Origin: Pseudonocardia sp. ICBG1293
GTDB taxonomy: Bacteria; Actinomycetota; Actinomycetes; Mycobacteriales; Pseudonocardiaceae
Reading direction: 5' to 3'
Assembly (NCBI RefSeq): GCF_020131355.1
Contig: NZ_JAHLEL010000001.1
Location: 1 to 59,749 of the forward strand
DNA length: 59,749 bases
Notes under the pieces: generated by a model
The model's input: the letters and a program-made list of their open reading frames with translations, nothing else
Databases searched by the model: none
What the model was told of the DNA's origin: nothing
Part shown: positions 29,267-36,668 of the stretch, piece by piece
Layout: each line of letters opens with the position of its first letter
How positions within the stretch are numbered: position 1 is the stretch's first letter
Program-made: the position numbers and the translations under genes

Positions 29267-29830
29267 ATGGCGCATCGAAGTGGACCTAGCCGGCCGCAAC
29301 AGCCGAATTTTCGCAGCCTGCGGCGGCGAGCTCGGTCCCTGGTCGAATCTCTCGACTTGCCAGACCCGTGCGACATGTCCGCGCTGCAAAAACGGGTCAG
29401 CACGGTGCGAAAACGCCCTGTCGAACTAATAGGACTCGACGTAAAAACCAGCGGACTGAGCGGCTTGTGGGTCGAGACTGCGGAGATCGACCTCGTCGTG
29501 TATGAGGCGTCAGCCGGGTTTCAGCACCGCATTCACATCGTTGCCCACGAGTTCGCCCACATGCTGTGCGGTCACACGAGTACAAAATCGATGACCGACC
29601 AAGTGATTGCGCTCCTGTTCCCCGATCTCGACCCGACCTTTGTCCGCGGGATGTTGGGCCGAGGCGGTTACGATGACCGCGACGAGCAGGAAGCCGAGGT
29701 CGTCGCGACGGTGCTACTGGAGCGCCTTGCTCGCAACGAGCAGCCGACGCTGGTAGCTCCTTGGTGCGCGGAGACCGACGCGCTGAAGCGCATCTCCCGG
29801 TCGCTGCGCAGAGATTGGCTCGAGAGGTAG
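29267..29830 (+). CDS. ImmA/IrrE-type metallopeptidase
   Basis: A 187-aa protein with the zinc motif HIVAHEFAHMLCGH (HEFAH as HExxH) and a downstream acidic segment, RDEQEAEVVATVLLERLA, whose glutamate can be the third ligand. ImmA and IrrE cleave or antagonise an XRE-type repressor in response to a signal. It starts one base after the XRE stop, so the two are coupled. The simplest model is that it inactivates the XRE protein and so switches on the biosynthetic operon. Confidence 0.88.
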   Translation: MAHRSGPSRPQQPNFRSLRRRARSLVESLDLPDPCDMSALQKRVSTVRKRPVELIGLDVKTSGLSGLWVETAEIDLVVYEASAGFQHRIHIVAHEFAHMLCGHTSTKSMTDQVIALLFPDLDPTFVRGMLGRGGYDDRDEQEAEVVATVLLERLARNEQPTLVAPWCAETDALKRISRSLRRDWLER

Positions 29831-29835
29831 GTGTT

Positions 29836-30861
29836 GTGGACGAAATCAAGGACTGGACGTTCTTGTCGTGTGCTGTGGTCTGTTTAATCGCAGACGTGTA
29901 CCTAGCAGTAGGACTGCGAGGTCGCGCGGAGGATCGATCGTTACAAATGCTCATTCTTGCGTTTGCAGCCAAAGCCGTATCCTTGACTTTGTCGGCCCCG
30001 ACAGTTGCAACCTTCATTGATCAGATTGTCGGAGTTCCGAACGTTAATGCCCTCGTTGTGCATTTGCTCGGCGGCGTTGTCTACAGCACTGGAATGTTAG
30101 TTGCGCTGAGCTACTGGGCCTACCCAGTGGAGCGAGCGCAGCGTCGAGCGATTATTTGGATCGTGCTTTCGGTGATCATGTCCGGAGTGCTGATAGATAT
30201 GTGGTTGGCTGCGACCAACACCGTTACAGCCCGCTCCGGAAGATACCTACTAGACAACCTTGAGTTACCGTCGGTTGCAGTTTATCTCTTGCTTTACATC
30301 GCTTCTTTTGTCGCAGGACTGCTTGGGGTGCTATTAACGTGCCTACGGTATGCGCGTGTCGCCACCGGTGCGTGGTTGCGGCGCGGCCTGTACGTTTCCG
30401 CGTTCGGCGCTTCTGTCTATCTGCTGTACTGCGTTCATCGAGTCGTTGGCGTGATGCTTCCGGGCCTGCGCGCCGACTTCCCGGACATCGAATTGGCAAC
30501 GCCTTTGTGCGTTGGTGTCGGCGCCCTGCTCATAGTTGTGGGTTTCACTCTGCCGTCGTGGGGTATCAAGCTGTCGGCTGCGGCTCTCTGGTGGCGCGAC
30601 TATCGCAATCATCTTGCGCTCTACCCACTGTGGTCCTCGCTCTACAGGCAAGTTCCCACGATCGCCCTCGACCCGCCGCGCTCACGGTGGGCCGACTGCC
30701 TGCGGGTACGCGACGTCCGCTATCACCTCTGTCGTCGCGTCGTCGAGATCCAGGACGCCCGGCTCTCCCTTCAGGCCGACGGTGGCCTCTCTGTTCCTGC
30801 CGGTCAGCCCAGACTCGCTGATGAGGTGGCTTGGCTCGTGCACATGTCGCGATCCACATGA
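29836..30861 (+). CDS. DUF6545 (MAB_1171c-like) membrane protein
   Basis: A 341-aa protein with seven or more membrane segments followed by a cytoplasmic tail. The tail holds LALYPLWSSLYRQVP and CRRVVEIQDARLSL, the hallmark of the MAB_1171c group. Such proteins are commonly found right after XRE and ImmA/IrrE genes in actinobacteria. They may sense or transport a signal that triggers the peptidase; this is inference. The start is GTG 29836. The protein is shorter than many relatives and ends close to VAWLVHMSRST. Its stop overlaps the AbgT start as ATGA. Codon use is visibly less GC-rich than the plasmid backbone. Confidence 0.75.
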   Translation: MDEIKDWTFLSCAVVCLIADVYLAVGLRGRAEDRSLQMLILAFAAKAVSLTLSAPTVATFIDQIVGVPNVNALVVHLLGGVVYSTGMLVALSYWAYPVERAQRRAIIWIVLSVIMSGVLIDMWLAATNTVTARSGRYLLDNLELPSVAVYLLLYIASFVAGLLGVLLTCLRYARVATGAWLRRGLYVSAFGASVYLLYCVHRVVGVMLPGLRADFPDIELATPLCVGVGALLIVVGFTLPSWGIKLSAAALWWRDYRNHLALYPLWSSLYRQVPTIALDPPRSRWADCLRVRDVRYHLCRRVVEIQDARLSLQADGGLSVPAGQPRLADEVAWLVHMSRST

Positions 30862-32411
30862 ACGAAGCCCGAGGATTCTCTTCGGCGCGACCTACTCACC
30901 CGCATCACACTGGCGGCCGCACCGTAGCCCGGGCTCTCGCGGCGGTCGAACGGCTCGGCAATAGGCTTCCAGACCCGTTCTGGTTGTTCTGGATGCTGGC
31001 CCTCGCAGTCATCGTGCTCAGCGCCGCGCTCTCGACCACCGGGTTCGCCGCCCGGAACTCGAGTGGCAGGCTCCTGCATGTCCGCAGCCTGCTCAGCTCT
31101 GATGGTGTTGCGATGATGGTCGGTGGCGCGGTCCGGAACTACGCGAGCTTCCCTCCCTTAGCCACTGTCATCGTCGTGCTCCTCGGTATCTCGGTGGCGG
31201 ACCGCAGCGGACTCATCACTGCGCTCCTGCAGCGCATGGTGCTGCAGGTCTCGGGCCCCTCACTGACCTTTGTCCTGTCGCTGACCGCCATGGTCGGCCA
31301 CGTTGCCGGCGACGCTGCTTACGTGACACTGATCCCGATCGGAGCGATGGCGTTTCAGGCAGCCGGGCGCAGTCCACTCCTCGGTTGCGTTGTCGCGTTC
31401 GTGTCCGTCTCCGCCGGCTACGACGCCTCTCCCCTGCTGACCAGTACCGACGTCCTACTCTCGGGCATCACGACCGCAGCGGCAAACACAGTAGACCCCG
31501 GCCTGGTAGTGAGCCCTCTGTCGAACTACTTTTTTGGTCTCGCGTCTTCGCTTCTCATCGCTGCAACTATCACCGTGGTCGTAGAGACTGTGCTCGCCCG
31601 GTCACCCGGCCTCGGCCATGACGAGACCGCGGGTTTGAAAACAGATGCTGCCCACGCGCCCAATGAGCCAAACAACCGGGAGACCCGTGGACTGTGGGCG
31701 AGCGCTGCGGTCGCACTCGGCTTCGTTGTCGCCCTCATTCTCGTGGTGCTTCCATCAGGCTCGCCGCTGCGCGGGCCCGGTGGGAGCCTGACCCAGTCTC
31801 CACTGATCACCGGGATCGCCCTGGTGCTCGGGGTGTTCTTCACCGCTGTCGGCCTGGCCTACGGCCTGACGACCGGAACGTTCACCTGCGCTCGTGACGT
31901 TGTCGCCGCGATGAGCGACGGCGTTCGCTCTCTGGCGCCAACTTTGGTCTTGTTCTTCGCAATCTCGCAGTTCCTCGCCTACTTCACCTGGACCAACATA
32001 GGTGAGATTGTTGCCATTAGGGGTGCGGAAACCCTAACCAGACTAGGAGCACACGAGTGGCTGGTGCTCGTCGGCGTCGCCGCTGTCATCACTGTGATGA
32101 ACTTGTTCATCACCAGCGGATCAGCTCTATGGTCGTTGGTTGCTCCCGTCGTCGTGCCGATGCTGCTCCTAACAGGAATCCCTGCTGAGGCCACGCAGGC
32201 GGTCTACCGCGTCGCCGACTCGGCCACGAACTGCATTACGCCGATGAGTCCTTATTTCGCGATGGCACTCCGACACCTACAGACGTATCGCAAGACAGCG
32301 GGCATCGGGACTTTGGTTTCACTGACGTTGCCCGTTGCAGGTGCGGTCTGGATCGTGTGGATCCTCTTCTTCATCCTCTGGCATCTGCTCGGTATACCAT
32401 TTGGTCTCTAG
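30858..32411 (+). CDS. AbgT-family transporter
   Basis: A 517-aa membrane protein of the AbgT family. The N-terminal ERLGNRLPDPFWLFWMLAL, SLTAMVGHVAGDAAYVTLIPIGAMAF, VSAGYDASPLLTSTDVLL and the C-terminal NLFITSGSALWSLVAPVVVPML and VADSATNCITPMSPYF are diagnostic. Family members either import p-aminobenzoyl-glutamate (AbgT) or expel sulfonamides (MtrF, YdaH). The ATGA overlap with the DUF6545 gene ties its expression to the regulator operon. In this cluster it could import a precursor or act as a second exporter. The nearby CPG2-like peptidase makes an acyl-glutamate-like substrate an attractive idea. Confidence 0.92.
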   Translation: MNEARGFSSARPTHPHHTGGRTVARALAAVERLGNRLPDPFWLFWMLALAVIVLSAALSTTGFAARNSSGRLLHVRSLLSSDGVAMMVGGAVRNYASFPPLATVIVVLLGISVADRSGLITALLQRMVLQVSGPSLTFVLSLTAMVGHVAGDAAYVTLIPIGAMAFQAAGRSPLLGCVVAFVSVSAGYDASPLLTSTDVLLSGITTAAANTVDPGLVVSPLSNYFFGLASSLLIAATITVVVETVLARSPGLGHDETAGLKTDAAHAPNEPNNRETRGLWASAAVALGFVVALILVVLPSGSPLRGPGGSLTQSPLITGIALVLGVFFTAVGLAYGLTTGTFTCARDVVAAMSDGVRSLAPTLVLFFAISQFLAYFTWTNIGEIVAIRGAETLTRLGAHEWLVLVGVAAVITVMNLFITSGSALWSLVAPVVVPMLLLTGIPAEATQAVYRVADSATNCITPMSPYFAMALRHLQTYRKTAGIGTLVSLTLPVAGAVWIVWILFFILWHLLGIPFGL

Positions 32412-32489
32412 CCAGTAGGTAGCCACCAAGGCACGTAGCATTACCTTCTAAAGACTTAAGCCGAACGAGAAGAACGGTGGGATACGTTT

Positions 32490-33728
32490 ATGGGTAGCCG
32501 AGGAACTCCGGGTGTTCACATCGGTGGCCGCGACATTCTAGTCGTAGGGCGACGACGGCTTGAGCTGGTGCACCGCATGGCCATCGACCCAAAACTACGA
32601 ATCTCATTGATTACCGAAGCGGACTGCCTGTCAGTTTACCCACCTATGGAAGCCGTCGAAATCGTGCAGGACGTCCAGAATCTTGACGAGGTACGACAGG
32701 CCGCTTTAAAATTGGGTAGCCACCGCGATTTTGCAGCTATCGTCGCACCAGGCGAAAGCTCGATACCGACCGGTGGATACCTGCGTTCCTACTTTGGTAT
32801 GGCCGGGATGTCGTTTGACGTTGCACACGCCTTCTGTAACAAGCACGCAATGAAGAATCGGTTGCGGGCCGCCGGCGTACCGGTCGCGGACGACCGCTTG
32901 GCCGAAACCAGCCAGGTGCTTCGGGAACGAGTACTTGAGAACGGTTTCCCCGCCGTCGTGAAGCCTGTTTGGAGCGACGGCGCGGCCCACGTTCACGTCG
33001 TGCGCGACAACGGCGAACTCGACGCACTCACCCGATCAGACAGCCCGTTCCTGCGCGAACAGTCGGCACCTTTCCTCGTCGAGGAGTTCGTCCAGTTCGA
33101 CGAAGAGTTCCACTGCGACGGCCTCGTCTACGATGGCGAGGTCGTGTTTGTCGCGAGTTCTCAGTACATCAGACCTACTTTGAATGCATTCGGCCGTACG
33201 TACGGTTCATTCACGCTGCCTAGTAGCTCCCCCCATACCTATGCACTTAGAGAGCTCCACCGCCGTGCCGTTGCGGCCCTAGGGCTACAGAATTCAGTCA
33301 CCCACATGGAGGCGTTCCGAACCAAGGACGGTTTCATGGTTGGCGAGATCGCTTGCCGACCGGGCGGCGGAGTTGTTCCTAGGCAAATGCTTGACGCTTA
33401 TGGGTTTGACACCTGGCGCCACTTCATGGCGACAGAGCTGAACGAACAAATCGAATGGAGTCCGAGAGTTTCACCAGGAGTATGGTTGACAGTGCAGTTT
33501 CCGCTTCGGCGCGGAACCGTACGCTCGGTACCCGATTGTAATATATTCGAGGATGTTCCTGCAGTGATTGATACTGAAGTGCGAGTTCGCCCGGGACAGT
33601 GCATCGACGGCACTCTCTACGCGTCGTCGATGTCGGGGATGAGTCACTGTCATCTGTCTTCGATAGAGGAGGTCGAACCCCTGATAGAACTGCTCGAGAC
33701 ACGATTCACGGTCGAGTATGAACGATGA
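32490..33728 (+). CDS. ATP-grasp ligase
   Basis: A 412-aa ATP-grasp enzyme. After an N-terminal Rossmann-like part come NGFPAVVKPVWSDGAAHVHVV (ATP lysine), PFLVEEFVQFDEEFHCDGL (EE for the adenine hinge) and HMEAFRTKDGFMVGEIACRPGGG (metal-binding Glu and Arg-Pro-Gly loop). The family joins a carboxylate to an amine through an acyl-phosphate, as in dipeptide antibiotics such as bacilysin or dapdiamide. It is the only clear amide-forming ligase of the cluster. It starts 78 bases after AbgT and its stop faces the M20 gene 19 bases away. Confidence 0.87.
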   Translation: MGSRGTPGVHIGGRDILVVGRRRLELVHRMAIDPKLRISLITEADCLSVYPPMEAVEIVQDVQNLDEVRQAALKLGSHRDFAAIVAPGESSIPTGGYLRSYFGMAGMSFDVAHAFCNKHAMKNRLRAAGVPVADDRLAETSQVLRERVLENGFPAVVKPVWSDGAAHVHVVRDNGELDALTRSDSPFLREQSAPFLVEEFVQFDEEFHCDGLVYDGEVVFVASSQYIRPTLNAFGRTYGSFTLPSSSPHTYALRELHRRAVAALGLQNSVTHMEAFRTKDGFMVGEIACRPGGGVVPRQMLDAYGFDTWRHFMATELNEQIEWSPRVSPGVWLTVQFPLRRGTVRSVPDCNIFEDVPAVIDTEVRVRPGQCIDGTLYASSMSGMSHCHLSSIEEVEPLIELLETRFTVEYER

Positions 33729-33747
33729 ATGGCAGAGGTCATCCGGC

Positions 33748-34842
33748 TCAGTCGGCAGTGGAGGTGCGGACCAGTCCTGCAACGAGGTCGGCGCGCTCAA
33801 CCATGAAGTCGATGAGCAGGTGCTCATCGTCGCTGTGCGCTCCGCCACCGACCGCACCGAGGCCGTCGAGGGTCGGGACCCCGAGAGCGGCGGTGAAGTT
33901 TCCGTCGCTGCCTCCGCCGACGTGGACATCCTCCACACCGGGGCAAAGTCTTCGTGCGAGGGCGATTAACTCGATCGCCGTCGAGCGTGGCATCGGGGGG
34001 CGTCCGATGCCGCCCGACACGGTCAGCGCAGCTCCGGGGAGGCGCGGGGCGAGCGCTGCGAAGCTCTGCTCAACGCGGGCCTTCTCCTCGTTGGTCTCCA
34101 CGCGCACATCGACCGCGATCTCGGCGTATGCGGGAACGACGTTGTCGAGAGTCCCGGCTCTCGCCAGTGTGGGGATGACTGTCGTTCCGAGATCGGGTCG
34201 CCCTAGTGCAGCGATCTCGTGCACCTGATGTGCAGCTTCGATCAGAGCGTTGATGCCGGCCTCGGGTTCGAGACCGGCATGAGAAGCACGCCCGGTCACG
34301 TGGACCCCGAAGGTTCCACATCCCTTTCTACTCGTCTTGAGGGCGCCACCCACACCGGCGCCTTCAAGTACCAGAACGGCACGGCACCCCGTTGCGAGTT
34401 CCTCGATCAGCTCGCGGGAATGGTGCGACCCTGTCTCCTCGTCACAGGTAACCAACACCTTGACGTGGTCGAGCACTGGCAAACGGCTTAGCCCCTCCAC
34501 ACCCTGCACGATGCCACCGAGCATGTCGAACACACCTGGGCCGGTGACGATCCGATCGTCGACGGCGAAGGGGCGAGCCGCGAGCGTTCCGAGTGGGAAC
34601 ACAGTGTCGTGGTGCCCGAGCACCAGCACGCGGGTCTCGCCACCCCCATCCCACAGCACATGGGGTCCGACTTCGGTGTGTACCAGATGCACCGACCGAC
34701 CGAGTCTCCGTTCGAGGAGGTCGGCGACGGCGAGCCCTGAGGACTGCAGTGACGTCGGATCACCCGAGGGAGACTCGATCTCAACGAGCTGGCGAAGATC
34801 GTCGAGCATAGACGTGACACGGGTGCCGTCTCGAACCAGCAT
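33748..34842 (-). CDS. M20-family peptidase (carboxypeptidase G2-like)
   Basis: A 364-aa zinc carboxypeptidase of the CPG2/M20A type. Ligands and catalytic residues are seen in LGHHDTVFPLGT (H77, D79), GPGVFDMLGG (D106), CDEETGS (E135 base, E136 ligand), LVLEGAG (E160) and GGGAHSDDEHLL (C-terminal His). The dimerisation domain lies between about 175 and 290. CPG2 removes C-terminal glutamate from folates and related N-acyl amino acids. In the cluster it could trim the product, release a leader amino acid, or give self-protection. An IS end lies only 14 bases upstream of the ATG at 34842, so its native promoter was probably displaced. ATG at 34809 is an alternative start. Confidence 0.9.
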   Translation of the reverse strand: MLVRDGTRVTSMLDDLRQLVEIESPSGDPTSLQSSGLAVADLLERRLGRSVHLVHTEVGPHVLWDGGGETRVLVLGHHDTVFPLGTLAARPFAVDDRIVTGPGVFDMLGGIVQGVEGLSRLPVLDHVKVLVTCDEETGSHHSRELIEELATGCRAVLVLEGAGVGGALKTSRKGCGTFGVHVTGRASHAGLEPEAGINALIEAAHQVHEIAALGRPDLGTTVIPTLARAGTLDNVVPAYAEIAVDVRVETNEEKARVEQSFAALAPRLPGAALTVSGGIGRPPMPRSTAIELIALARRLCPGVEDVHVGGGSDGNFTAALGVPTLDGLGAVGGGAHSDDEHLLIDFMVERADLVAGLVRTSTAD

Positions 34843-34919
34843 GAAACCCAGCTTAGACGTCGTTTCAGAAGTGGTGGGCCCGGTTCTGCCGGTGACGGCG
34901 GGGCTGGCAGCATCGGCTG

Positions 34920-35513
34920 ATGGTCGCGCCTCGTGTGTCTGAGAAGACGAAGATTTTCGAGTTGGAGATCGTCCTGACCGAGGTGGTGCCGGCGGTCCGG
35001 CGTCGGGTGCAGGTGCCGGGCGAGGTCGACTTGGCGGTGTTGCACGAGGTGGTGCAGTCAGTGATGGGCTGGACGAACTCTCATCTGCACGAGTTCGAGA
35101 TCGTCGGGCGCCGCTACGGGATCCCAGACCCGGACTGGCCCGGACAGGATGTCGCCGACGAGACGAAAGAGAAGCTGTTTCGGCTGGTCAAGGCTGGTGA
35201 CCGGTTCGGTTACGTCTACGACTTCGGTGACAACTGGGCCCACGAGATCACCGTCGAGGCGGTCGCGGCCGTCGAGCCGGGAGTGTGCTATCCGCGATGC
35301 GTCGCCGGGCAGGGGGCGTGCCCGCCCGAGGACGTCGGCGGGATCGGGGGGTATGAGGACTTCCAGGCCGTGCTCGCCGACCCTGACCATCCCGACCGCG
35401 CCGAGCGCCTGGAGTGGGCGGGCGGGCCGTTCGACCCGCACCGCTTCGACCCTGACGAGGCCGACCGGGCCTTGGAGTGGCTGGCCTGGCGGCCGCTGGC
35501 CCCGACCTCGTAG
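34920..35513 (+). CDS. pRiA4b ORF-3-like protein, IS passenger
   Basis: A 197-aa protein of the plasmid pRiA4b ORF-3 family. The pattern VPAVRRRVQVPGEVDLAVLHEV, MGWTNSHLHEFEI, GDRFGYVYDFGDNWAHEI, CPPEDVGGIGGYEDF and the late DPDEADRAL is characteristic. The molecular role of the family is not known. It lies wholly inside the terminal repeats of the IS5-type element and is convergent with the transposase. It therefore travels as a passenger gene or an accessory to transposition. Confidence 0.88.
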   Translation: MVAPRVSEKTKIFELEIVLTEVVPAVRRRVQVPGEVDLAVLHEVVQSVMGWTNSHLHEFEIVGRRYGIPDPDWPGQDVADETKEKLFRLVKAGDRFGYVYDFGDNWAHEITVEAVAAVEPGVCYPRCVAGQGACPPEDVGGIGGYEDFQAVLADPDHPDRAERLEWAGGPFDPHRFDPDEADRALEWLAWRPLAPTS

Positions 35514-35544
35514 GCGAGTGCCTCAGCGAGGGCTGGGTCGACCA

Positions 35545-36390
35545 TCACTTCGGCTTCGGCTTCGGCTTGGTGAGGCGGCGGTGGCAGATCAGGGCGCAGG
35601 CCAGCGATAACAGCGCGGTGATCGTGGATTCGGCGCGGTCGTAGCGCAGCGCGAGGCGGCGGAAGTCCAGCAGCCAGGACATGGTGCGCTCGACGACCCA
35701 GCGGACCCGCCCGAGCCGGGTGGAGTCCTCGATCCCGCGCCGGGCGATCCGCACCCCGATCCCACGCCCACTCAGGTAGCGGCGGCAGCGGGGATAGTCG
35801 TAGCCCTTGTCGGCGTGCACCTTGTCCGGCCGACGTCGCGGACGCCCCGGCTGTCCCGCCCGTTCGCGGACGCCGGGGTTGGTGTCCAGCAGCGGGGCGA
35901 GCATCCGACTGTCGTGGGTGTTCGCCCCGGTGACCAGCGCATGCAGCGGGAGCCCGCCTCGGTCGCAGAGCACGTGGTACTTGCTGCCCGCCTTCCCGCG
36001 ATCGGTCGGCGAGGGCCCGGTGGCCTCGCCGCGGCGCTTGGCCCGCACGCTCACGCTGTCCACCGCCGCCCGCGACCAGTCCAGCAGGCCCTGCTGGGCG
36101 AGGCGGTCGAGCATCACCCGGTGCAGCTGGGCCCAGACCCCGGCCTGCTGCCACTGCCGTAGCCGCCGCCAGCAGGTCACTCCGGACCCACAGCCGAGCT
36201 CGGCGGGCAGCGCGTTCCAGCTGATCCCGGTCTTGAGCACGAACACGATCCCGGCCAGAGCGGCCCGATCCGGCACCCGCGGACGGCCTGTCCGTCCCCG
36301 CTTGTGCTTGCGCGGCTTGGGCAGCAGCGGCTCCACCAGCGCCCACAGCTCGTCGCTCACCAATCGCTCGACACAAGATCGCCGCGCCAC
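35545..36390 (-). CDS. IS5-family transposase
   Basis: A 281-aa DDE transposase. An N-terminal DUF4096-like part (LVSDELWALVEPLLP, GIVFVLKTGISWNALP) precedes the catalytic part with AAVDSVSVRAK (first Asp), VHADKGYDYP (second Asp) and VRWVVERTMSWLLDFRRLALRYDR (Glu with the YREK-like signature). GTG at 36390 is chosen to give the usual N-terminus. It is complete and in frame. The C-terminus ends in a short Lys-Pro repeat. Confidence 0.93.
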   Translation of the reverse strand: MARRSCVERLVSDELWALVEPLLPKPRKHKRGRTGRPRVPDRAALAGIVFVLKTGISWNALPAELGCGSGVTCWRRLRQWQQAGVWAQLHRVMLDRLAQQGLLDWSRAAVDSVSVRAKRRGEATGPSPTDRGKAGSKYHVLCDRGGLPLHALVTGANTHDSRMLAPLLDTNPGVRERAGQPGRPRRRPDKVHADKGYDYPRCRRYLSGRGIGVRIARRGIEDSTRLGRVRWVVERTMSWLLDFRRLALRYDRAESTITALLSLACALICHRRLTKPKPKPK

Positions 36391-36461
36391 GACCGGACAT
36401 GATCAGCTACCAGCGCCGATCCACACAGGACCGACACGCCGACTTCTGAAACGACCTCTTA

Positions 36462-36582
36462 GAGGTCGTTTCAGAACGACTTGTCGAGTTTCCATTGACC
36501 CCTCGACGACAGATCAAACGGCAGGTCAGATAGCCGCTTGTCGTCTACAACAGACACGTCGACCTCGTTCTGAAATGACCTC
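36462..36582. mobile_element. 121-bp MITE related to the IS5-type element
   Basis: Starting right after the TTA that ends the IS5-type element, GAGGTCGTTTCAGAACGA is mirrored by GAGGTCATTTCAGAACGA (reverse complement) at the other end, with TTA again on the outside (36583-36585). The 15-base outer part equals the IS5-type terminal repeat with at most one change. There is no coding frame inside. It fits a non-autonomous element moved by the neighbouring transposase, inserted next to it with a shared TTA. Confidence 0.78.
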
Positions 36583-36625
36583 TTAGACCGCCATTGCTCA
36601 GATACCCCTCCACGCCCACACAGCC

Positions 36626-36653
36626 CGAGCGCACACGTGCACACATGCACGAC
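36626..36653. repeat. TGCAC-rich repeat cluster E downstream of rep
   Basis: CGAGCGCACACGTGCACA and ATGCACGAC repeat the core found in clusters A-D around the partition genes. It lies just after the end of the putative replication gene, far from parA, so the same DNA-binding protein may touch both regions. Confidence 0.45.
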
Positions 36654-36668
36654 GACGGCAAACAAAGA

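Larger units (their letters stand above)
34856..36458. mobile_element. IS5-type insertion sequence with passenger gene
   Basis: The ends read GACGTCGTTTCAGAAGT at left and GAGGTCGTTTCAGAAGT in reverse complement at right, 16 of 17 equal. TTA flanks both sides (34853-34855 and 36459-36461), fitting a 3-bp target duplication. The 1.6-kb element carries a transposase on the minus strand and a pRiA4b ORF-3-like gene on the plus strand, facing each other. It marks the right edge of the metabolic cargo region. Confidence 0.85.

Noticed and set aside
29267..29830. Toxin-antitoxin pair made of XRE and ImmA/IrrE-like genes
   Set aside because: The peptidase has a clear HEFAH zinc site and follows a single XRE regulator facing a biosynthetic operon; a regulatory switch explains this better than a toxin.
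34920..35513. pRiA4b ORF-3-like gene as part of the biosynthetic locus
   Set aside because: It lies inside the terminal repeats of the IS5-type element, after the cargo boundary.
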